From contig NZ_CANLZV010000003.1 of NCBI RefSeq assembly GCF_947495665.1, positions 62,001 to 126,000 of the forward strand: a DNA stretch of 64,000 nt, written 5' to 3'. The position numbers and the translations under genes were made by a program. The stretch is from an uncultured Sunxiuqinia sp. (GTDB lineage Bacteria > Bacteroidota > Bacteroidia > Bacteroidales > Prolixibacteraceae). The notes under the pieces are model-generated. The model ran no database searches. It was not told where the DNA came from and saw only the letters and a program-made list of their open reading frames with translations. This document shows positions 1-7,404 of the stretch, piece after piece. Each line of letters begins with the position of its first letter. Within the stretch, counting starts at the first letter, position 1.

Positions 1-333
1 TTCTTTTGTTTTTTGGGCTTGCATCCAGTAGCCGGCTACCAATCCCAGTCCTCCAAACAGGAAGATCATGGAGACATAAGCCGTGCCCTCTTCAAGCGAG
101 GTGACATTATCCAAAATATTTCCGAACAATACTCCCAGAGCTACACCAATAAATAACAAGCCAGTTTTCAGTGTCAGAAAATTGGACACTTTGCCTGCTC
201 CCTTAAAAATTGTAGGGTCAGTTCCCTTTTCAATCATCGCCATCCGTTCTTTGTTGCGGGTTGTCAGAAAGACGTACACCATGGCAAAGATAAAAGCGAA
301 AAAACTTACGGGTATTACAATTGCTTCGTTCAT
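1..333 (-). CDS. DUF6249-type small membrane protein, 3' part outside window
   Basis: 111 codons are visible from ATG at 333; no stop is reached before the window edge, so the C-terminus is missing. The protein begins MNEAIVIPVSFFAFIFAMVY and has one strong N-terminal membrane segment, a short basic cytoplasmic stretch (TTRNKERMAMIEKG), and two more hydrophobic segments at about residues 55-72 and 85-102. This arrangement, with the IEKG motif after the first helix, is what I know from DUF6249 membrane proteins of Bacteroidota. Function is unknown. It is divergent from the ECF sigma factor at 630, and such proteins often occur near sigma/anti-sigma pairs, so a shared role is possible but only inferred. 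Confidence 0.75.
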   Translation of the reverse strand, partial: MNEAIVIPVSFFAFIFAMVYVFLTTRNKERMAMIEKGTDPTIFKGAGKVSNFLTLKTGLLFIGVALGVLFGNILDNVTSLEEGTAYVSMIFLFGGLGLVAGYWMQAQKTKE

Positions 334-629
334 AACTTTATGTTTTAATTGTTTCTTTTCATTTTTGTCGACCTTATGACGCAGCTTTTGGGAGTGGGTT
401 ACAAGCCTTTTACTTTTTTTTAGATCAATTTAATTTCAAGGGGCTTGCTTTTGGGGTGTTGGAGGATTGATTTTTGCTTTTCCCATACTTTGCTTTTCGC
501 TTAAGCAATTTTTGAGCGTATAACTTTTTTCCCGCAGGAAATAGCAGCCTGATTGAAGTATGCCTGAAATCAATCAAAATTTTCGTATTTTTTGTAACCG
601 AAGGTCAAATCACTCGTCAAAAATGTAGC

Positions 630-1205
630 ATGAACCTAAAGGATGATCATTATTACATTGAGCAGGTGAGGGGAGGCAACAGTTCTGCCTTTTCGTATTT
701 GGTTGAAAAGTACCGGGATATGGTCTATGGCTTAGCGTTGAAAATGCTGAAAAACACAGAAGATGCAGAAGAGCTGGCGCAAGATACTTTTGTTAAGGCC
801 TTTCAGTCCATCGGAACGTACAAGGGAAATTCGAAGTTTTCGACCTGGCTTTACCGGATTACCTACAATGGGGCGATCACGATTCTGCGAAAGCGTAAAG
901 TCGAAATCCATTCCCTGGATGAGCAGCAACTGTCGGATCAGGATGAAATGAGTATCCATAGCCGGCTGCATGAAATTGACAAGGAAGAATTGGGCCGAAG
1001 TTTGAAAAAGGCTTTGGAAACCTTGCCCGAGGACGACCAGGTGCTGATCACCTTGTTTTATTACGAAGAACAACGGGTGGAAGACATCGTGCAGATTACA
1101 GGATTGAGTGAGAGCAATGTGAAGGTGAAAATATACCGGGCACGAAAGAAAATGTATAGCTTTTTGAAAGAAAACCTGGAAGAAGCTGTTTTTAATGAAT
1201 TGTAA
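630..1205 (+). CDS. ECF-type RNA polymerase sigma factor (sigma-70 family)
   Basis: 191 aa, the normal size for an extracytoplasmic-function sigma factor. Region 2 covers about residues 20-90 (YRDMVYGLALKMLKNTEDAE, then KFSTWLYRITYN), which binds core polymerase and the -10 element. Region 4 covers about residues 125-180 (LPEDDQVLITLFYYEE, then LSESNVKVKIYRARKKM), the helix-turn-helix for the -35 element. No extra C-terminal domain is present. The next gene on the same strand encodes a small protein with two membrane segments that is likely its anti-sigma partner. The signal it answers to cannot be read from the sequence. Confidence 0.93.
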   Translation: MNLKDDHYYIEQVRGGNSSAFSYLVEKYRDMVYGLALKMLKNTEDAEELAQDTFVKAFQSIGTYKGNSKFSTWLYRITYNGAITILRKRKVEIHSLDEQQLSDQDEMSIHSRLHEIDKEELGRSLKKALETLPEDDQVLITLFYYEEQRVEDIVQITGLSESNVKVKIYRARKKMYSFLKENLEEAVFNEL

Positions 1206-1239
1206 GGAGACATTGTAAACGGAAGAGAAAGGACACGAT

Positions 1240-1647
1240 ATGGGAAAGACAGATGCTAATTTCAAGGAATTGATGAAGGCTTACCAGCCGGAGAAAGCAC
1301 CAGGCAACTTTACGCTTGAGGTGATGAACCGGATTTATGCTGAATCCAGCCAAATTTCGGAATATAAACCTGTTCTGAATAAATGGTTTTTACGTGTGTT
1401 TTATTTGCTGATTGGCAGCTATGTGCTGCTTGCTATGTTTAGCACGGGAGCAGAGCCGGCTGCATCGGGCAAAAGCAAATTCTTTGGATGGCTGCCCCAG
1501 CTTGACTGGTCGGGCGCTGCTGAAGCCGGTGAAAAAGTAACCGGTGTTTTGGGGGGCTTACCACAGTATATAGTTGTGATTTTCTTGTCGGCTACCTTTT
1601 TATTGTTGCTCGATCAATGGATTTTGAAACGCAAAAAAGCGGATTGA
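1240..1647 (+). CDS. Small two-helix membrane protein, probable anti-sigma partner
   Basis: 135 aa. A soluble N-terminal part of about 45 residues (with KAPGNFTLEVMNRIYAES) is followed by a membrane segment at about 48-66, an extramembrane stretch of about 35 residues rich in Gly and Ala, and a second membrane segment at about 105-128 ending in a basic tail (KRKKAD). It starts 34 bp after the sigma factor on the same strand. The layout, a short cytosolic N-terminus before a membrane anchor directly after an ECF sigma gene, fits an anti-sigma factor, but no zinc-binding HxxxCxxC motif is present. The role is inferred from position and topology. Confidence 0.75.
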   Translation: MGKTDANFKELMKAYQPEKAPGNFTLEVMNRIYAESSQISEYKPVLNKWFLRVFYLLIGSYVLLAMFSTGAEPAASGKSKFFGWLPQLDWSGAAEAGEKVTGVLGGLPQYIVVIFLSATFLLLLDQWILKRKKAD

Positions 1648-1648
1648 G

Positions 1649-2086
1649 TTAAGGCTTTGGTTCAAAAATGATAGGCATACTCATGCTCACGCGAACCACT
1701 TCATCGCCATTTTTCCCGGGTACCCAAGGGGGCATATTCAACAGCAGTCTCCGCACTTCCTCTTCATAATTTGGGCAGTTTTCCAGTCCTTGTCGTATTT
1801 TAACCTGGCTGATGGTGCTGTCCTTTTCAACCACAAAATATACCAGCACTTTCCCCTGACACGTAGGAGCCGGGAGCCGTAAGCTGTCTTGGACATACCG
1901 CATAAAGCTTTCGTTAAGTGATAAACCCCCTTTGTAATGAAAGGAAGGAAGCTCACTGGCAATAAACCAAATTTGCTCTTCCTGCTTCTGAGATGATGCT
2001 GAGTAGGATACCAACAACAGCAGCAGTAGCGAAACGAGTTGCCTTATAGTGTCCGTAAACGAGCAGGGGTAAGGTGTTGCTTTCAT
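1649..2086 (-). CDS. Exported protein with TonB C-terminal-like domain
   Basis: 145 aa from ATG at 2086. The reading frame extends further upstream but would then overlap the preceding gene, and the ATG at 2086 places a hydrophobic signal segment (VSLLLLLLVSYSAS) correctly near the N-terminus. The mature part contains GKVLVYFVVEKDSTISQVKI followed by MPPWVPGKNG, the usual pattern of a TonB_C domain (beta strand, polar turn, then the W-x-PG motif). There is no N-terminal TonB anchor or Pro-rich spacer, so this is more likely a stand-alone periplasmic TonB-C protein than an energy transducer. It follows the NYN gene by 37 bp and is probably cotranscribed with it. Confidence 0.8.
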   Translation of the reverse strand: MKATPYPCSFTDTIRQLVSLLLLLLVSYSASSQKQEEQIWFIASELPSFHYKGGLSLNESFMRYVQDSLRLPAPTCQGKVLVYFVVEKDSTISQVKIRQGLENCPNYEEEVRRLLLNMPPWVPGKNGDEVVRVSMSMPIIFEPKP

Positions 2087-2123
2087 TGGTTCGATGTTTT
2101 TGCGATTGTTGTCGAAAAGCGAA

Positions 2124-2897
2124 CTAATTTCGACTGCGTGTTTTTGCTTTTGCTTTCGGCTTTTCTTTTTTTCGAACATAAATTAGTTTGAGTTGCCCTT
2201 TGGTGTTTTCCCGCTGGTCAATTTCGAAGTCCGGAATCGATTTAATGAGCGGAGTTAACTTCTGGAATCCATAGTTTCGAGAGTCGAAGTTGGGTTGTTT
2301 TTTTTGAATCAGGTTGCCCACATCCCCCAGGAAAGCCCAGCCATCATCATCTGCCAAGTCCGAAATGGACGAGGCAATCAGGCGAATGACCTTAGGCGTT
2401 ATTTTGTCCAGATTACTTTTCGGAGGAGCCTTACTTTTCGTTACTTCTGATTCGTCTTCCTCTGGTTCGTTTTTCAGAATTTCAATGTAGATGAACTTAT
2501 CACAAGCCACAATGAAGGGGTCGGGAGTCTTCTTCTCGCCAATGCCAAATACTTTCATACCGGCTTCGCGCAGGCGCGTAGCCAGCCGGGTAAAATCGCT
2601 GTCGCTCGATACCAGGCAAAACCCATTCACTTTTTCCGAATAAAGAATATCCATGGCATCGATAATCATGGCCGAGTCGGTGGCATTTTTTCCTGTAGTG
2701 TATCCGTATTGCTGAATGGGAGTGATGGCGTTTTCAAGCAGGAGGTTTTTCCAGCGCGACAGGTTGGGCTTGGTCCAGTCCCCATAAATCCGCTTGATGG
2801 TGGGGTTGCCATACTTGGCGATCTCTTCCATCATTTCCTTTACATAGGCCGATGGGATATTGTCGCCATCGATTAACACCGCTAATTTTAGGTCCAT
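2124..2897 (-). CDS. NYN-domain (LabA-like) protein with C-terminal OST-HTH/LOTUS domain
   Basis: 257 aa. Residues 1-145 form a NYN/PIN-like nuclease-fold domain: LAVLIDGDNIPSAY at the N-terminus carries the first acidic residues, TDSAMIIDAMDILY the second, and FCLVSSDSDFTRLATRLREA the third. These acidic residues are the usual metal site of this superfamily. Residues about 165-240 look like an OST-HTH (LOTUS) domain, with DDDGWAFLGDVGNLIQKKQP and FDSRNYGFQKLTPLI, a domain known to bind RNA, especially G-rich or structured RNA. The C-terminus is very basic (KKEKPKAKAKTRSRN). A role in RNA binding or cleavage is inferred; no substrate is known for this subfamily. Confidence 0.9.
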   Translation of the reverse strand: MDLKLAVLIDGDNIPSAYVKEMMEEIAKYGNPTIKRIYGDWTKPNLSRWKNLLLENAITPIQQYGYTTGKNATDSAMIIDAMDILYSEKVNGFCLVSSDSDFTRLATRLREAGMKVFGIGEKKTPDPFIVACDKFIYIEILKNEPEEDESEVTKSKAPPKSNLDKITPKVIRLIASSISDLADDDGWAFLGDVGNLIQKKQPNFDSRNYGFQKLTPLIKSIPDFEIDQRENTKGQLKLIYVRKKEKPKAKAKTRSRN

Positions 2898-3008
2898 TGT
2901 TGAAAATTATTTGCTGCAAATTAGTCATAATGCGATAGAAACACACCATGAATGCTTAAAAATAAGCAAGCAAAACCTAGTATTAACGATAAGTAATTCC
3001 GTAGCCCA

Positions 3009-3965
3009 TTATATTTCCTGGCTGATGATGTAAATCGTGTATCCCACATAAATCAGCAGAAGTAAACCGGCTTCCCAACGGTCGAGTTTTTTCTTCTTTC
3101 CGGTAAACATGGCAATAAACAGCAGTGACGTTCCGAAACACAGCAGCAGCATATCGGTATTGAAAACCGGGTTGTATTCAATGGGACTCAAAAGAGAGCT
3201 GACACCAAGAATCAGGAAGATATTGAAGATGTTGGACCCGATGATGTTTCCAACAGCAATATCATTGTTCTTCTTCAGTGCGGCTACGACGGAAGTAGCC
3301 AATTCGGGCAATGAAGTTCCCAGGGCAATAATTGTTAGCCCGATAATTTTTTCGCTAACTCCCAAGGCTGTTGCCATACTGACGGCATTGGTAACTACCA
3401 GCCGCCCGCCAATCACTAAGCCAGCCATACCAACAAGAATCAAGACCCAAATTTGAAGTGGTTTGAATTGTTTTTGCTCCGGGGCAGCTTCCTGTTTGTC
3501 AGTCTTTAGTTGTTTGTATACATAAAATAGAAAAGAGCCAAACAGCGCTAAGAGAATTAGTCCGTCGAGACGGGAAAGGATATGAGCGTTTGGAAACAGC
3601 CAATCGTTGGCCAGTACAATGAGCAAGACTGCTGCAAACAGCGAAAGTGGAATCTCTTTCCAAACGGTACTCGATTGCACCACCATGGGGGTGATGAGGC
3701 CGGCAAGTCCGAGAATGACAAATAAATTAATGTTGTTACTTCCGATGACATTCCCAAAAACCAGATCGTGGTGTCCTTGAAGGGAGGAGTAAACATTGAC
3801 GACCAACTCGGGAGCAGAGGTGCCAAAAGCAACGATGGTAAGGCCAATGGCCAAATCTGAAACATGGTACTTTTTGGCCAGGGATGAGGCTCCGCTCACC
3901 ATCCAGTCAGCACCTTTTATAAGCAACACTAAGCCAACTAACAATAACAAAATCTGCAGGGTCAT
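3009..3965 (-). CDS. Calcium/sodium antiporter, CaCA superfamily (YrbG-like)
   Basis: 318 aa integral membrane protein with about ten hydrophobic segments. The two inverted alpha repeats that form the ion site are clear: VAFGTSAPELVVNV at about residues 45-60 with VFGNVIGSNNINLF after it, and ALGTSLPELATSVV at about 213-227 with AVGNIIGSNIFNIF after it. The acidic residue in each GTS-PEL motif is the cation ligand in this family. Length and architecture match bacterial YrbG. It exchanges Ca2+ (or another cation) for Na+ or H+ at the inner membrane. It stands alone on the minus strand. Confidence 0.92.
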   Translation of the reverse strand: MTLQILLLLVGLVLLIKGADWMVSGASSLAKKYHVSDLAIGLTIVAFGTSAPELVVNVYSSLQGHHDLVFGNVIGSNNINLFVILGLAGLITPMVVQSSTVWKEIPLSLFAAVLLIVLANDWLFPNAHILSRLDGLILLALFGSFLFYVYKQLKTDKQEAAPEQKQFKPLQIWVLILVGMAGLVIGGRLVVTNAVSMATALGVSEKIIGLTIIALGTSLPELATSVVAALKKNNDIAVGNIIGSNIFNIFLILGVSSLLSPIEYNPVFNTDMLLLCFGTSLLFIAMFTGKKKKLDRWEAGLLLLIYVGYTIYIISQEI

Positions 3966-4057
3966 AATCTGAGTCTAAAATTGATTCTTGTAAAAGCTAG
4001 TAACAGTAGCAAAGGTAATCAGTTTGGTCTGCTTTTGGTTTTAGCTTGAAGCCAAAA

Positions 4058-4084
4058 AAAGCGGAGTTGGTAGAACTCCGCTTT
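4058..4084 (-). terminator. Intrinsic terminator after the DUF3127 gene
   Basis: An 11-bp perfect stem (4058-4068 with 4074-4084, AAAGCGGAGTT arms) has a 5-nt loop and is followed on the minus strand by a run of seven T. It lies 12 bp past the stop of the gene ending at 4097. Confidence 0.85.
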
Positions 4085-4096
4085 AGCTGTATCTTT

Positions 4097-4465
4097 TTAG
4101 AATGGTAAATCGTCTTGATTATTTGATTCTGGTGGAATATCATCCGGAGTAAATTCAGGAGGTAACATATCCGGAGCTCCGTTGGCTGCCAGACGGTCAA
4201 TACGCCAGGCGTTGATGTTGTGGTACCAGCGACCATTAAACTCACGCGATTCAACCGAGAAAGAAACATTCACATCTTCGCCGGTATTCAATCCTTCCAG
4301 CAGTGATATTTTGTCATTGAACAGTGTAAAACAGATTTGCTTTGGAAACTGACCATCGACTACTTCAATCACAAACTCTTGTTTTTTCCAATCTTTCCCG
4401 GCTTTACTCACTCCGGAACTTACGTCTAAGATTTGGTTGATTTTTCCTTTTACTTCTAAACTCAT
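4097..4465 (-). CDS. DUF3127 protein, OB-fold-like with SSB-type acidic tip
   Basis: 122 aa. It begins MSLEVKGKINQILDVSSGVS and contains KDWKKQEFVIEVVDG, the conserved opening of DUF3127, a family largely restricted to Bacteroidota. The predicted beta-rich core with a substrate-like loop (REFNGRWYHNINAWRI) resembles an OB fold. The last 30 residues are acidic and Pro-rich and end in DDLPF. Bacterial single-stranded DNA-binding proteins end in a very similar tip (D-D-x-P-F) that docks partner proteins. The family has no settled function; a nucleic-acid role is inferred from the tail. It is monocistronic, bounded by terminators on both sides. Confidence 0.88.
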   Translation of the reverse strand: MSLEVKGKINQILDVSSGVSKAGKDWKKQEFVIEVVDGQFPKQICFTLFNDKISLLEGLNTGEDVNVSFSVESREFNGRWYHNINAWRIDRLAANGAPDMLPPEFTPDDIPPESNNQDDLPF

Positions 4466-4506
4466 TACTTCAATATTTTTCTGTTGCCAAAAATAGGGAT
4501 AAAAAA

Positions 4507-4536
4507 AGACCCCTGAGAAAAAAATTCCAGGGGTTT
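4507..4536 (-). terminator. Intrinsic terminator after the FKBP pair
   Basis: Arms at 4509-4515 (ACCCCTG) and 4528-4534 (CAGGGGT) pair perfectly around an A/T loop. Seven T follow on the minus strand. It ends the transcript of the two FKBP genes before the DUF3127 gene. Confidence 0.8.
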
Positions 4537-4559
4537 ATTAAAAAGTTTTCAAGAACTGT

Positions 4560-5255
4560 TTACTTCACAATCTCAAGCAGCTCTACTTCGAAAATAAGGG
4601 TTGCATTTGGACCAATGTCAGCACCGGCACCACGAGGGCCATAAGCCAAGTTGCCCGGAATATAAACTTTCCATTTTGATCCGACAGGCATTAGCTGTAA
4701 AGCTTCTGTCCATCCCGGAATAACTTGTCCAACTCCAAAAGTAGCAGGCTCACCGCGCTCTACTGAGCTGTCAAATACGGTTCCGTCAATCAGAGTTCCG
4801 GTATAGTGAACTTTTACTTGCTGCTCGGCTGTTGGTTTTGGCCCATTGCCTGCTTCAATAACTTCATACTGAAGACCACTTTCGGTTACAGTAACACCTT
4901 CTTTTTCTTTGTTGGCGGCTAAAAACTCAGCTCCTTCTTTTTCGTTAGCAACACCTTCTGCTTCAGCCATCTTTTGAAAATAAGACTGGATGAAGGTACG
5001 AGCTTCTTCAATGGTCATTTTAGTTTCTTCACCTTTCAGTTGCTTTTCAAAAGCAGTAACTAAAATTTCGGTGTTGAAGTCAGCAGAACCTGTTGATTCC
5101 AGCTGTTGTTTGTTTTGATCTCCAACTAAAACACCAATGGCATAACTAGCTGAATCTGCACTTGTGGCCAGGTTTTCGTTACGAGAACCTTGTGGTTGAC
5201 ATGCTGCCAGTACCACTACTGCAGCCAATAAAAAAAGAATTGATTTAAATCTCAT
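4560..5255 (-). CDS. FKBP-type peptidyl-prolyl isomerase, Mip-like lipoprotein
   Basis: 231 aa. A lipoprotein signal peptide ([20 protein letters not shown], lipobox LAAC) is followed by a helical FkpA/Mip-type N-terminal dimerisation domain (about residues 30-110) and an FKBP domain (about 120-230) with [43 protein letters not shown] and [12 protein letters not shown]. It catalyses cis-trans isomerisation of prolyl bonds in envelope proteins. It lies 21 bp downstream of a closely similar gene without a signal peptide, so the two are a tandem duplication split between cytoplasm and envelope. Confidence 0.95.
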   Translation of the reverse strand: MRFKSILFLLAAVVVLAACQPQGSRNENLATSADSASYAIGVLVGDQNKQQLESTGSADFNTEILVTAFEKQLKGEETKMTIEEARTFIQSYFQKMAEAEGVANEKEGAEFLAANKEKEGVTVTESGLQYEVIEAGNGPKPTAEQQVKVHYTGTLIDGTVFDSSVERGEPATFGVGQVIPGWTEALQLMPVGSKWKVYIPGNLAYGPRGAGADIGPNATLIFEVELLEIVK

Positions 5256-5276
5256 GTTTGATTGTTGTAAATATAA

Positions 5277-5888
5277 TTAGACGATTTCCAGTAATTCAAC
5301 TTCGAAAATAAGGGTGCAGTTTGGGCCAATAGCACCACCAGCACCACGATCACCGTAAGCCAGTTCAGAAGGAACAAACAAGCGCCATTTTGATCCGGTT
5401 GTCATCATTTGAAGGGCTTCAACCCATCCTTGAATAACCCCGTTTACCGGGAATGTAGCAGGCTCGCCGCGCTGAACAGAACTATCGAAAACGGTTCCGT
5501 CAATCAACGTACCATGGTAGTGACATTTTACCTGATCTGCAGGACCTGGTTTTTCGCCGTCACCTTCTTCCAAAATGGTGTATTGAAGTCCGCTGGCTGT
5601 TTCATGAACGCCTTCTTTTGCGCGGTTTTCAGCTAAAAACTGAAGCCCTTGCTCCAGGTTTTCCTTGCCTTGTCCATTTTGTTGTTTTTCCATGAACTCC
5701 TGCAAGATTTTATTGGCTTGATCGGGGCTTAACTTCGGTTCTTTTCCCGTGTAAATATCTTCGAGGGCCAGCATGAAATTGCCGGGTTCAATTGTTTTAA
5801 CTCCAGATTGAATGAGATTGCTTGAAATGCTCAATCCCAATGCATAACTAAATTCTTCCAGTTCTCCTTTAAATTTGTGTTCTGACAT
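5277..5888 (-). CDS. FKBP-type peptidyl-prolyl isomerase, cytoplasmic
   Basis: 203 aa without a signal peptide. It has a helical N-terminal domain (SYALGLSISSNLIQSG, residues 14-95) like FklB/Mip proteins and a C-terminal FKBP domain with [43 protein letters not shown] and [12 protein letters not shown]. It is first in a two-gene operon with a lipoprotein paralogue. The FKBP halves of the two proteins are nearly the same, and the N-terminal halves much less so. It is most likely a folding helper in the cytoplasm. Confidence 0.94.
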   Translation of the reverse strand: MSEHKFKGELEEFSYALGLSISSNLIQSGVKTIEPGNFMLALEDIYTGKEPKLSPDQANKILQEFMEKQQNGQGKENLEQGLQFLAENRAKEGVHETASGLQYTILEEGDGEKPGPADQVKCHYHGTLIDGTVFDSSVQRGEPATFPVNGVIQGWVEALQMMTTGSKWRLFVPSELAYGDRGAGGAIGPNCTLIFEVELLEIV

Positions 5889-5952
5889 AAAATTCTAAAT
5901 TTTTTTAAGAGCTACGAATATAAGGGAATTTTTGTGATATCCCTGATCCAGA

Positions 5953-6612
5953 TCAGGCTTTCTCGCCCATTAACATTTGTCGTTTTCCAGGAGGGCCCGG
6001 AAGCCGGTGCATGAGAAAACCATTTTGCTGCAACGAACGTCGAATAACTCCTTTGGCACAGTAGGTTGTCAGGATTGCTCCGGGCTGGCATTGGGCACTT
6101 ATTTTACTGAAAATGGCATCGGTCCACAGCTCGGGTTGCTTGTCCGGGGCAAAGGCATCAAAATACACCAGGTCGAAAAAGGGGAATTGTGCAAGATCAA
6201 CCGAACAAAGGTCGGCTTGCAGCTTGGTCAGCTCAAAGCCTGGAGCAATTTGGACCGGTTTTCCCCATTCACTATGGTGTAAGTTCAAAAAAAGCGACTG
6301 GGTTTCTGTATCGTAATTTTGGGCATAGTTCAGCTGGCTGTATTCGGCTTCCGTCAGCGGATACTTTTCAAGTGAATAATAATGAATGGTTTTTTCCTGC
6401 CGATTCAACAAGCTTAGCAGGGTATTGAGTCCCGTGCCAAAACCAATCTCCAGAATGTTGATTTCGGTTTTGGTGCAGCGGTTAAGCCCGTTGGCGATAA
6501 ACACATGCATGGATTCTTGTATGGCCCCGTGTATGGAGTGAAAATGTTCATCCATTTCAGGCAAGTAAAGGGTGTGCGATCCGTCCTCGGTCAGTTTTAG
6601 GAATCGTTTCAT
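5953..6612 (-). CDS. mnmD: tRNA (mnm5s2U34) methyltransferase, standalone MnmD
   Basis: 219 aa, corresponding only to the methyltransferase half of E. coli MnmC. Diagnostic motifs are GSHTLYLPEMDEHFHSIHGA at the N-terminus, the SAM-binding ILEIGFGTGLNTLL at about 50-65, FDAFAPDKQPELW at about 150-165 and TYCAKGVIRRSLQQNGF near the C-terminus. It uses SAM to methylate 5-aminomethyl-2-thiouridine at the wobble position of tRNAs for Lys, Glu and Gln. The FAD-dependent MnmC1 oxidase half is absent, as is usual in Bacteroidota and Gram-positives, where MnmD acts alone. Confidence 0.93.
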   Translation of the reverse strand: MKRFLKLTEDGSHTLYLPEMDEHFHSIHGAIQESMHVFIANGLNRCTKTEINILEIGFGTGLNTLLSLLNRQEKTIHYYSLEKYPLTEAEYSQLNYAQNYDTETQSLFLNLHHSEWGKPVQIAPGFELTKLQADLCSVDLAQFPFFDLVYFDAFAPDKQPELWTDAIFSKISAQCQPGAILTTYCAKGVIRRSLQQNGFLMHRLPGPPGKRQMLMGEKA

Positions 6613-6730
6613 GGTATGCGTGTTTCAATTATACATTTATTGGAATCAATCAACTTCTGAATTGCTTGTGAAAAGAGTCCGTTCGGATGCTGTGATCGAT
6701 TTGCTGCGCGCGAATTTCGGCATTTTCTTC

Positions 6731-6759
6731 TTGGCTTCCACATTTTTATGCTAATTTTG
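6731..6759 (+). promoter_or_regulatory. Bacteroidota-type promoter for tsaC
   Basis: TTG at 6731-6733, an 18-bp spacer, then TAATTTTG at 6752-6759. This fits the TTTG / TAnnTTTG promoter of this phylum and predicts a start near 6766, about 15 nt before the tsaC ATG. Confidence 0.6.
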
Positions 6760-6780
6760 AAAGGCTTTTAACTGATTATT

Positions 6781-7395
6781 ATGCTGATAAAATTATACGA
6801 AGAGAATCCGAATCAGCGCGAGATTGAGAAAGTGCTGGAAGTCTTGCGAAATGGAGGAATCATTATTTATCCCACCGATACGGTTTATGGGATTGGTTGT
6901 GATATAACCAATGTGAAAGCGGTGGAGAAAATTGCGCACTACAAGAAAGTTCAAATCGAAAAGTCGAACATGTCCTTCATTTGTAGTGATTTGAGCCATT
7001 TGTCTGACTACGCCAAACCGATTTCGAATACAATTTTTAAGCTGCTGAAACGAAATTTGCCCGGTCCTTTTACCTTTATTCTGGAGGCTAATTCCAATGT
7101 TCCCAAGTACTTTAAAGGGAAAAAGAAGACGGTAGGAATTCGTGTTCCTGACAATAATATCATTCGGGAAATTGTGCACCAGTTGGGCAATCCGATTCTT
7201 TCGACTTCAGTTTACGATGAGGATGAAGTGATCGAATACACCACTGATCCGGAGTTGATACACGAAAAATTTGAAGACTTTGCTGACTTGGTTATTGATG
7301 GTGGTTATGGAGACAATGTTGCTTCAACCGTTATTGATTGCACCATGGACGTTCCAACCATTGTTCGTCAGGGTAAAGGCGTGGTGCAGGAATAG
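6781..7395 (+). CDS. L-threonylcarbamoyladenylate synthase (Sua5/YciO/TsaC family)
   Basis: 204 aa, single-domain length. The YrdC-type fold is shown by GGIIIYPTDTVYGIGCD at about residues 24-40, KRNLPGPFTFILEAN at about 93-107, the GIRVPDN motif near 120, STSVYDEDE, and STVIDCTMDVPTIVRQGKG at the C-terminus. The family condenses threonine, bicarbonate and ATP to threonylcarbamoyl-AMP for the t6A37 modification of ANN-decoding tRNAs. The missing Sua5 C-terminal domain leaves TsaC or YciO as candidates; the sequence alone does not separate them. It converges with trkH, with only 9 bp between the stops. Confidence 0.9.
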   Translation: MLIKLYEENPNQREIEKVLEVLRNGGIIIYPTDTVYGIGCDITNVKAVEKIAHYKKVQIEKSNMSFICSDLSHLSDYAKPISNTIFKLLKRNLPGPFTFILEANSNVPKYFKGKKKTVGIRVPDNNIIREIVHQLGNPILSTSVYDEDEVIEYTTDPELIHEKFEDFADLVIDGGYGDNVASTVIDCTMDVPTIVRQGKGVVQE

Positions 7396-7404
7396 CAACG
7401 CGTC

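Noticed and set aside
83-379. 98-codon plus-strand ORF at the window start
   Set aside because: It is antisense to a clear DUF6249 membrane protein and has no family features.
732-1265. 177-codon minus-strand ORF opposite the sigma factor
   Set aside because: Shadow frame of the ECF sigma gene; composition is that of an antisense translation.
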